IMG/VR virus record: IMGVR_UViG_3300007516_002762
Location: 1-27,398 of that record
Length of the DNA stretch: 27,398 bases
Origin: a virus
Reading direction: 5' to 3' (one strand)
Both the position numbers and the translations under genes were made by a program. Shown here in pieces: positions 22,498-27,398 of the stretch. The notes beneath the pieces are model-generated. The model did not search any database. It was not told the DNA's origin and saw nothing but the letters and a program-made list of their open reading frames with translations. Positions within the stretch are counted from its first letter, which is position 1. The number at the start of each line of letters is the position of its first letter.

Positions 22498-23198
22498 TAC
22501 CAGATTACTCCATTTGGGGCATCGAAGTGTCCCACTTTGCACCGTGTATCACAGGCGAATTTATATCCTAAAGAAGCGGCTTTTTGAAAGAAGAATAGAT
22601 CTTGAGTCATGACTTTCCCGATCTCTCCTATAGTTTGGAACCATCGTCCGAAGTCGAAGCCTGGGTTTTTGAACATATCCATTCTAAACAGTGTAAACCC
22701 CATTCCGAGTCCATTACATTGTTGAATAGTATCTTTGATAGGGGCTTGTGGGATGTAGGTATTAGGTTCTTTAGGGTCTCCCCAGATCATGGGGGCGCCT
22801 CCCTCTCCTTTAGTCCAATAGAGTCCCCCTACGGCATCATACTGTTGGATGCTCTCGTAGAGTTTTAGGATTCCATCAGGTGGGGGCGTGTTATCTTCTT
22901 CAACGGTGAGGAGGTAAGTAAATTTGGAGAGTTGTGGGGAGGAGAGGATTTGTTTAAGGGCTTCGTTATAAGCGTGTCCCACCTCGTATCCTTCAACGCA
23001 CATACGGCAGAGTGGTTGATTAAAACCGCCCATAACGTTCATCCAGGAGAATGCTACGCGTGTTCCCATGACGCCTCTTGTGGGTGTCATCCAGATAGTG
23101 GAGAGGTTTTTATATAACCCTAGTTCTTTCCACTTTGCGTATCTTTCGTTTGTATTTAGCTTACCTTCGTAATTCTCAATGAAGATCTGACCAGTCAT
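22497..23198 (-). CDS. GT-A fold glycosyltransferase
   Basis: A 233-residue protein. TPTRGVMGTRVAFSW (38-52) opens the nucleotide-sugar fold. TVEEDNTPPPDGILKL (98-113) has the acidic triad (E100, E101, D102) in the place of the DxD metal motif. QQCNGLGMGFTLFRMDMFKN (159-178) matches the acceptor-side loop, and TQDLFFFQKAASLGYKFACD (198-217) followed by His224 resembles the usual catalytic and metal-binding end of the domain. It probably transfers a sugar to an acceptor on the phage, the tailspike or the host surface. It lies three bases downstream of the beta-helix gene and is coupled by TAATG to the short methyltransferase-like gene. Confidence 0.8.
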   Translation of the reverse strand: MTGQIFIENYEGKLNTNERYAKWKELGLYKNLSTIWMTPTRGVMGTRVAFSWMNVMGGFNQPLCRMCVEGYEVGHAYNEALKQILSSPQLSKFTYLLTVEEDNTPPPDGILKLYESIQQYDAVGGLYWTKGEGGAPMIWGDPKEPNTYIPQAPIKDTIQQCNGLGMGFTLFRMDMFKNPGFDFGRWFQTIGEIGKVMTQDLFFFQKAASLGYKFACDTRCKVGHFDAPNGVIW

Positions 23199-23201
23199 TT
23201 T

Positions 23202-24758
23202 TTATCCACCACCAAAAACACCACCACCGCCGCCGCCTGCTTCCTGTCTTTGTACAGCACCGATATCTAGATATCCAGTGGATTCGGAACCGGAGATAGC
23301 GCCAGGGTACGCGGCGGCTTTCATATTAGTGCCAACGGCGAAGTTATGCCCTACGGGGAGGGACCATACGACGTCCCCGCCGCTTGATGTGCCCAGGGCC
23401 CCGCTTACTGTGATAGTGGTAGCGGTGTGGCTTGTGATTGTGTATCGACCGATGGTGACGCCCGTCCCGCTTATAACCCAGAGGATGTCAGTGCCGTCTG
23501 TTACGGTGGAGAAGTCGCCTGCGGGTTGAGTAAGAACGGAGCCGGAGGTAGTGGCTGTAGAGCCGGTGAGTTGGTTTGCGCCGGTAAAGTTTGGGGTAGT
23601 GGTTAGGTCGGTTGAGTCCAGTGTGTAGTTAGTAGCGTTTGTGGTGTTATTGAAGAGGGCATTATAGACGCCATTATTTGATTTTATGTTGGTGCCTCCC
23701 TGAGTGATGCCGGTAGTGCATCCGTAGATGATATTATTATTGAGGGTCACGTTAGCAGCGGAGCCGTTCATTCTTACCCCTATCCCGAACTTTGCTTCGG
23801 AGCCGTATATAGTGCAGTTTTGAATGTAAAGGGATGTTGAGGTGAGGAGGATATCAATCGCTGCTGTTTGGATGGATTCGAAGAGGCAGTGTGAGAGATT
23901 GAGTCGTCCCGTTCCTGTTGAGGTTTGAAAGCCTATAATGGAGTCGTGAATGTAGCAGCCGATGATTTTATTTCCGAGAGCCGAGACAATGGCGATGCCG
24001 TTTAGGGAGATAGCCTCGCACCCTATGAGGGAGTATTCGGTTGAGCCGTTAAAGGCGTTTCTTGATGCTGTGGTGCTCGTGTTAGTGGATTTAGAGAAGT
24101 AAGCGGTTGAGCCGGAGCCAAGTACAAAGCCTGCGGCTGCCGTGATTGTAATCTGTATTCCTCTAATAATCCAAAATTGTCCAAGGGTGAAGGTATTAGC
24201 GCCGCATATGAAGAGGGGGCGGGTAGAACCTCTTGGATCGTCGCCACGAACGGCGTCATACCCGATAAGATTAACTGGGTCGTTAGCGGTTGAGGAGGTA
24301 GAGGCAACGGCTATGGATTCCCCTATCGTGTAGGAGCCATTTTTAACATAGACGGTATTACCGCCTACGAATGCCTCAAACGCATCATCATCAAGGGTTG
24401 AGGCGAGACTAAGGGCCCCGCCGATATTAATGGCTCCTGAGGCTCCTATGCCCGTACAGCAGGATCTATCAACCGTAACACTTACGCCAACAGAGACTGA
24501 GGTAATTTCGTACCAGCCGACGGTAAAGTTAGTACCTGAGGCAATGTAGCACCCGTTACCGACCATATTAGCTGCAGCGGAGGCGGTATTAAAGACTGCT
24601 CCTGCTCCTGAGGATGCGATACCGGTGAGTGTGTATTGAGCTGTATTTTGTTGAGAGAAGTCTGTCCCGGATGCGCCTGGTCTATAGAATCCTCCGTTAA
24701 TATTTCCAGCGGTAGCGGTGGCTCTAATTTCCCAAACAGCGGTTGATATGATTGCCAT
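23202..24758 (-). CDS. Parallel beta-helix tailspike/fibre-like protein
   Basis: A 518-residue protein. Residues about 110-390 show the coil repeat pattern of a right-handed parallel beta-helix: EAFVGGNTVYVKNGSYTIGE, FTLGQFWIIRGIQITITAAA, IVSALGNKIIGCYIHDSIIG, LSHCLFESIQTAAIDILLTS, SLYIQNCTIYGSEAKFGIGV and VTLNNNIIYGCTTGITQGGT, each about one coil with Asn/Gly turns. Residues about 1-100 are a beta-rich head. The C-terminus is beta-rich and ends in a glycine tract (GGGGGGVFGGG). Beta-helices are typical of tailspikes and pectate-lyase-like enzymes that bind or cleave surface polysaccharide. A catalytic acid pair cannot be assigned by eye. It sits three bases from its neighbours on both sides. 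Confidence 0.8.
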   Translation of the reverse strand: MAIISTAVWEIRATATAGNINGGFYRPGASGTDFSQQNTAQYTLTGIASSGAGAVFNTASAAANMVGNGCYIASGTNFTVGWYEITSVSVGVSVTVDRSCCTGIGASGAINIGGALSLASTLDDDAFEAFVGGNTVYVKNGSYTIGESIAVASTSSTANDPVNLIGYDAVRGDDPRGSTRPLFICGANTFTLGQFWIIRGIQITITAAAGFVLGSGSTAYFSKSTNTSTTASRNAFNGSTEYSLIGCEAISLNGIAIVSALGNKIIGCYIHDSIIGFQTSTGTGRLNLSHCLFESIQTAAIDILLTSTSLYIQNCTIYGSEAKFGIGVRMNGSAANVTLNNNIIYGCTTGITQGGTNIKSNNGVYNALFNNTTNATNYTLDSTDLTTTPNFTGANQLTGSTATTSGSVLTQPAGDFSTVTDGTDILWVISGTGVTIGRYTITSHTATTITVSGALGTSSGGDVVWSLPVGHNFAVGTNMKAAAYPGAISGSESTGYLDIGAVQRQEAGGGGGGVFGGG

Positions 24759-24761
24759 ATA

Positions 24762-25169
24762 TTAAGCTCTTGATACTTCTAGGGTGAAGGTTAGTTGAGT
24801 AACGGAGGCGGTCGCTTTGATATTGAATGCGAGGACATCGAAAGCGGCGATAGTGGTTGTGGTGTAATCGGAGAGGGTAGTGCTACGAACGGTAGTACCT
24901 GAGGAGATAGCGACGCCTGAGGTATTGATTGTATTAGCGACGGTAGGCACGGCGGTCCCTGTAGCGATTTTCCAAACTTCCACGGTAGCGGTCCCTGTAT
25001 CGACGGAGATGTTCCATCCCGTGATAGTGCAGGCGTATGGAACGGTTAGGTATCCCCCTATTTTCCCAGTGGAGATGGCGGCGCCTCCGCCGTCTTTAGT
25101 AGCACCGAGAATAGTTTTAAGTCCCGTTCCGGTAGAGCCGAGGGATCCGCCGCCTGAAATATTACTCAT
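24762..25169 (-). CDS. Small beta-sandwich protein, tail appendage candidate
   Basis: A 135-residue protein that opens with a Gly/Ser stretch (SNISGGGSLGSTGTG) followed by alternating strands: ISTGKIGGYLTVPYACTITG, WNISVDTGTATVEVWKIATG, FDVLAFNIKATASVTQLTF. The layout resembles a single jelly-roll or carbohydrate-binding-like module. It is three bases from the beta-helix gene downstream and from the helical gene upstream, so it is probably a component of the receptor-binding apparatus. Family not named with confidence. Confidence 0.65.
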   Translation of the reverse strand: MSNISGGGSLGSTGTGLKTILGATKDGGGAAISTGKIGGYLTVPYACTITGWNISVDTGTATVEVWKIATGTAVPTVANTINTSGVAISSGTTVRSTTLSDYTTTTIAAFDVLAFNIKATASVTQLTFTLEVSRA

Positions 25170-25172
25170 AAA

Positions 25173-25592
25173 TTATTTCCTATAGGAATGTACGCCTTTC
25201 TGGGTTTTAGCCCATGTATTATAATCATTTTCGGCGTTATGCAGATCTAGGTCTGTATTTTTTTCTTCGAGCTTTGACTTATATTTTTCAAACACTTTTT
25301 CCACTTGGGTAACAATTTCTAAGGCAGTTTGGTCTAAGAGTCTAGCATCGAGGGCATTTCTACCATCATGCGTGGCGAGTCCTCCGAGGATATCTTTAAC
25401 GGCCTGAGATCTTGCGTATCCCGAGAGGATATTAGCAAGGCCGCCGTTAGTAAGGAAGTTAGAGATTTGGGTAGCGGCCTGAGCGAGGGAGGCGAGGGCT
25501 TTTGTTTGTTCCAGATCCTTGGAGCCAGAGGCGTACAGATCCTCTTTGACTTCGTAATGGGGTTTGATGTCGGGGAGGAGTTTTTCGGTCAT
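25173..25592 (-). CDS. Helical protein upstream of the tailspike genes
   Basis: A 139-residue protein, mainly helical, with a likely coiled coil at about residues 92-118 (TQVEKVFEKYKSKLEEKNTD). The middle is Ala/Leu/Gly-rich (ASLAQAATQISNFLTNGGLA). Its ATG overlaps the stop of the zinc-ribbon-like gene by four bases (ATGA). DNA near its start (25521-25538) carries a copy of the right-end repeat, here in opposite orientation, coding for YASGS. No family recognised. An assembly or linker role for tail fibres is possible. Confidence 0.6.
   Translation of the reverse strand: MTEKLLPDIKPHYEVKEDLYASGSKDLEQTKALASLAQAATQISNFLTNGGLANILSGYARSQAVKDILGGLATHDGRNALDARLLDQTALEIVTQVEKVFEKYKSKLEEKNTDLDLHNAENDYNTWAKTQKGVHSYRK
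25521..25538. repeat. Inverted copy of the right-end repeat
   Basis: ggagccagaggcgtacag on the plus strand is the reverse orientation of the 27049-27065 copy (gtacgcctctggctcc when read on the minus strand). It lies in the N-terminal part of the 139-aa helical protein gene. Confidence 0.55.
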
Positions 25593-26086
25593 GCGAGTAC
25601 CAGGTTAGTATCAGTTTTAGTAAGGATGATCCGCATTTCAGTATTACAGGCTTCGCATCCTATGCAGAGGGTACCAGAGTTATGGATGATGATCATTCCT
25701 TTTTGTGTATGATCACAAGCGTATTTTTCTCCAGAGAATTGCGTACCGTTGGCTATATAGGGTAGTTGGACTTTTGTACGGAGGCAGGTGAATCTTCCTT
25801 CTTTATGTGGAATATCCACATCGAGTGGGAGTGCCAAGCGGGAGGAATCGCCGCACGTCATGCATCCCAGCTCTATTTTGTGAGTACCCGGGAAAACCCA
25901 GCATTCGAATTTGTAGCCGTGGCATTTAGAGCAGCACAGGTGTCCCTCTGGGAGGGCTGTGACATCGGTCCCGGTTCCTAGAATAGGGGAGCCCGGCACG
26001 TACTGTTCTCTGACTCTGAGTTTAGTATATTTACTTTCCAAGGGGTTTCCAAGTAATTCCGATGCCGCCCCAAGTCGAGGGGTCAT
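25589..26086 (-). CDS. Cysteine-rich zinc-ribbon-like protein
   Basis: From ATG 26086 it has 165 residues. Two cysteine clusters are visible: CCSKC (51-55) pairs with CMTC (75-78) as in a zinc ribbon; later Cys at about 101 and 124 and CIGCEAC (141-147) could form a second site. The strands between them (YKFECWVFPGTHKIELGCMT) support a ribbon. Start is uncertain: GTG 26107, ATG 26086 and TTG 26041 are all in frame. Only TTG 26041 has GGAA at normal distance and a short overlap with the methyltransferase (stop at 26031), so the true protein may be shorter. It is coupled by ATGA to the next gene. Function unknown; nucleic-acid or protein binding is possible. Confidence 0.68.
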   Translation of the reverse strand: MTPRLGAASELLGNPLESKYTKLRVREQYVPGSPILGTGTDVTALPEGHLCCSKCHGYKFECWVFPGTHKIELGCMTCGDSSRLALPLDVDIPHKEGRFTCLRTKVQLPYIANGTQFSGEKYACDHTQKGMIIIHNSGTLCIGCEACNTEMRIILTKTDTNLVLA

Positions 26087-26690
26087 GAATGATAGAAATG
26101 TACGCACCTGGCACCGTGGAGCGGAGCTCTTTCCAGAATTTTTCTACCTCACAACCTGAGGATGTTTCATGGGTGCAGATATCGTGTAGTGCGATAATTC
26201 CTCCTGGCCGAAGGAGGGTTTTGTATCTCTCGTAGTCAGCCTTAACTCCCTCATAGGAGTGGTCTCCATCAATCATGAGAAAGTCTAGTTTATGGTCCCC
26301 TAGCTCCGTTGCCACGAAGTTAAAAGTAGAGTCTTCGTGAGAATTACCTGGAAAAAAAATATAGGGGCAATTTGAGTTCTCTTTTATGTATTTGATACTT
26401 TCCTCTGTAGGTCCTCCTCCCCAAGGACCGTTAGGTAAGTCAACGGCGATAATTTGTTTAACGGAGGAGAGTTTAGACCAAGCCCAGGAGGTTCCTCCTT
26501 TGCCCACCCCGATCTCTAGGATTCTCTCTGGGGCGAGGGTAGAAACTAAGGCAAGAAGTTCAGAGAGTTCCTCATATTTCTGCATGGCCTGGAAGCCGTT
26601 AATAGCGAGTATGGAGAGTTCTTTAGGTCCCACTGAAAACAAAGATTTGTACGCCTTCGGCTCCAGAGAGGGTTGTACGCTTCGCTCCAT
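26031..26690 (-). CDS. Class I SAM-dependent methyltransferase
   Basis: From ATG 26690 it has 219 residues. This start is preferred to in-frame ATGs at 26753 and 26864 because it lies four bases after the upstream stop and has GGGAGAGGG nearby; the longer forms overlap the upstream gene by 59-170 bases. Motif I RILEIGVGKGGTSW (56-69) is intact, followed by AVDLPNG (82-88), the conserved FLMIDGDHSYEGVKADY (137-153) and LLRPGGIIALHDI (159-171). The combination IDGDHSYE plus LHDI is typical of Methyltransf_24/CmcI-type enzymes, often acting on sugars or small molecules. The first 18 codons consist largely of two copies of a short DNA repeat (ERSVQP, EPKAYKS) and are unlikely to be core structure. 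It may modify surface sugars together with the glycosyltransferase. Confidence 0.85.
   Translation of the reverse strand: MERSVQPSLEPKAYKSLFSVGPKELSILAINGFQAMQKYEELSELLALVSTLAPERILEIGVGKGGTSWAWSKLSSVKQIIAVDLPNGPWGGGPTEESIKYIKENSNCPYIFFPGNSHEDSTFNFVATELGDHKLDFLMIDGDHSYEGVKADYERYKTLLRPGGIIALHDICTHETSSGCEVEKFWKELRSTVPGAYISIIHDPSTWGGIGITWKPLGK
26647..26688. repeat. Two copies of the right-end short repeat inside the methyltransferase start
   Basis: ttgtacgcttcgctcc at 26673-26688 and ttgtacgccttcggctcc at 26647-26664. Read on the minus strand they are GGAGC-GAAGC-GTACAA variants; the upstream copy starts within the ATG codon at 26690-26688. They match the non-coding copies at 27246 and 27283. 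Confidence 0.85.
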
Positions 26691-26694
26691 AGAT

Positions 26695-27021
26695 TTAAGC
26701 ACCCTCTCCCATTTTCTCACGAGATTCCCAAGCTCTCCAGGCTCCAACCTCATTAAGGCCCGGCTCGAATGCGAGCTCTGCTTTGAAGGTTTCTGGTGTG
26801 TCCTGATACAGGTCAGAGGCCCCCATTTTATAACCACTAAAAAAAGCTCTCTTCTCAATATCATTTAGGAGGGAAGTAATGAAGTCAACGAATCCGGCAT
26901 CCTTTTCATCCCCCATAAATGCGAGCTCATCTAAGGTGGGGAATTCACCCTTTTCGTTAGGCTTAAAACAGTATTTCCAGCCACTCCGTAGGGCATCCTC
27001 TACTACACTATTTTTTATCAT
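26695..27021 (-). CDS. Small protein of unknown function
   Basis: A 108-residue protein, acidic overall, with an N-terminal aromatic-containing segment (DALRSGWKYCFKPNEKGEFP) and a helical middle (FVDFITSLLNDIEKRAFFSG). No family is recognised. ATG 27021 has an excellent Shine-Dalgarno (AAGAAGGA, five bases away) and overlaps the upstream ribbon-helix-helix gene by 14 bases. The context suggests an early member of the operon with the regulator-like gene. Confidence 0.62.
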   Translation of the reverse strand: MIKNSVVEDALRSGWKYCFKPNEKGEFPTLDELAFMGDEKDAGFVDFITSLLNDIEKRAFFSGYKMGASDLYQDTPETFKAELAFEPGLNEVGAWRAWESREKMGEGA

Positions 27022-27208
27022 GGGATCCTTCTTCTTGCTCTAAAGACCTATACGCCTCTGGCTCCATGGGAGGGAGGTTTTCCATAACGTTACTTCTCAT
27101 AAACTCACTAATGGAGATCCCTAGCTCGGCACAGATTATTCGGATCTTCCGATGTACCTCTATACTAACACTAAACTGGATATACCGAATTACGTTTTGT
27201 CCCACCAT
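27008..27208 (-). CDS. Ribbon-helix-helix (CopG/Arc-like) DNA-binding protein
   Basis: A 66-residue protein. Residues about 8-15 (RYIQFSVS) form the N-terminal ribbon strand, followed by helix A (IEVHRKIRIICAELG) and helix B (SISEFMRSNVMENL), the canonical ribbon-helix-helix layout with the Gly-Ile-Ser-Ile-Ser-Glu-Phe turn. The C-terminus (EPEAYRSLEQEEG) is charged and partly encoded by a repeat copy. No good Shine-Dalgarno precedes ATG 27208. As first gene after a non-coding leader with repeats and a hairpin it is a natural candidate for a regulator of this operon, perhaps acting on the leader itself. Confidence 0.72.
   Translation of the reverse strand: MVGQNVIRYIQFSVSIEVHRKIRIICAELGISISEFMRSNVMENLPPMEPEAYRSLEQEEGSHDKK
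27049..27065. repeat. Diverged copy of the right-end repeat in the ribbon-helix-helix gene
   Basis: tatacgcctctggctcc differs from the 26647-26664 copy at few positions and codes for EPEAY on the minus strand, near-identical to EPKAY encoded by that copy in the methyltransferase. Confidence 0.6.
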
Positions 27209-27245
27209 ATTCGCTACATGATTACATGAAGTACTAGAAAATAGG

Positions 27246-27307
27246 ATTGTACGCTAACGCTCCAAAAAAGATACTAAAAAAAATTGTACGCTTCGCTCCA
27301 AAAAAAA
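27246..27307. repeat. Two tandem copies of the right-end repeat with A-tracts
   Basis: attgtacgctaacgctcc (27246-27263) and attgtacgcttcgctcc (27283-27299), each followed by a run of A (six and eight), 37 bases apart. On the minus strand each is T-tract, GGAGCG-n-AGCGTACAAT. Confidence 0.85.
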
Positions 27308-27346
27308 TAGGGAAAGTTGATACGTGATATATATGGCGACATAGCC

Positions 27347-27373
27347 CCCCCACCTGGCGGTCTGGGGTGGGGG
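27347..27373. other. C/G-rich hairpin
   Basis: CCCCCACC (27347-27354) and GGTGGGGG (27366-27373) form an 8-bp stem with an 11-base loop. No T-run follows on either strand, so it is not a typical terminator. It could be a leader structure or the end of an upstream unit. Confidence 0.55.
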
Positions 27374-27398
27374 TTGGCATGGATCTTGCTAGTAAGGA

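Larger units (their letters stand above)
27209..27398 (-). promoter_or_regulatory. Non-coding leader of the minus-strand operon
   Basis: A 190-base stretch without a convincing gene. On the minus strand it reads, in order, a C/G hairpin, an AT-rich segment (CCATATATATCACG), then two T-tract plus repeat units each ending in GCGTACAAT, and the start of the ribbon-helix-helix gene. TACAAT in each repeat resembles a -10 box, but no clear -35 box is seen at 17 bases. It probably contains the promoter or operator for the operon; the exact site cannot be fixed by eye. Confidence 0.4.

Noticed and set aside
26690-26864. Longer N-terminus for the methyltransferase (ATG 26864 or 26753)
   Set aside because: It would overlap the upstream gene by up to 170 bases and lacks a ribosome site; extra residues do not resemble the family.
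27246-27307. CRISPR-like repeats
   Set aside because: Only two copies with a 20-base A-rich spacer in the leader, others inside genes at irregular distance and both orientations; no array structure or cas genes.
27234-27380. A 48-codon minus-strand open frame across the leader (starts MPTPTPDRQ)
   Set aside because: It consists of the hairpin plus the repeat units and T-tracts, has no ribosome site, and its composition is what repeated DNA gives when translated.
27379-27398. Plus-strand ATG with G-rich upstream that could begin a divergent gene
   Set aside because: Only six codons are visible before the edge; too little to support a gene.
1-27398. tRNA or rRNA genes in the gaps
   Set aside because: Gaps are short; no cloverleaf with TTC-type T-loop or acceptor pairing was seen in the larger ones (468-612, 13593-13674, 27209-27398).

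Overview
The window is part of a tailed double-stranded DNA bacteriophage genome. Every well-supported gene lies on the minus strand, so transcription runs from right (27.2 kb) to left (1). The packaging and head genes follow the order known from P22-like short-tailed phages, with lengths close to P22: small terminase (166 aa), large terminase (496 aa), portal (743 aa), scaffold (397 aa), coat (420 aa), then an adaptor-like protein, a large hub/nozzle protein and a run of long helical or glycine-rich ejection-type proteins. No tape measure, sheath, baseplate, replication, integrase or tRNA gene is visible, which fits a podovirus-like virion. The host cannot be named. Classical Shine-Dalgarno sites and Sec signal peptides show that it is a bacterium.

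Region 1 (27.4-25.2 kb) opens with a non-coding leader that holds a C/G-rich hairpin and two copies of a short repeat. It is followed by a ribbon-helix-helix protein, an unknown protein, a class I methyltransferase, a cysteine-rich zinc-ribbon-like protein and a helical protein. Region 2 (25.2-21.3 kb) is a host-contact and modification cassette: a small beta-rich protein, a parallel beta-helix tailspike-like protein, a GT-A type glycosyltransferase, a truncated methyltransferase-like protein, a DUF5675 protein and an unknown small protein.

Region 3 (21.3-14.2 kb) is packaging and capsid: TerS, TerL, a small membrane-anchored protein, portal, scaffold and coat. Region 4 (14.2-10.3 kb) holds beta-rich virion proteins, one built of three repeated modules, and glycine-rich putative internal proteins. 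Region 5 (10.4-1.6 kb) is the neck and tail: adaptor, a 983-aa hub/nozzle, a small beta-rich protein and three putative ejection proteins. Region 6 (1.6 kb to the left edge) looks like a lysis or exported-protein module: a one-TM holin-like protein, a secreted metzincin protease and two tandem secreted fibronectin-III-like proteins, the last cut by the window edge.

Most genes overlap by a few bases or sit within 0-20 bases of each other (ATGA, TAATG and TAGTG junctions), so this reads as one long late operon. The only larger breaks are the leader at the right end, the 13593-13674 gap (poly-C plus hairpin), the 14221-14262 gap (hairpin after the coat gene) and the 468-612 gap before the secreted proteins. 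No stretch longer than 300 bases lacks a gene. The least ordinary items are the metzincin with its secreted Fn3-like neighbours, the tailspike/glycosyltransferase/methyltransferase/DUF5675 cassette placed before the terminase, a family of short repeats clustered at the right end, and the three-module virion protein.
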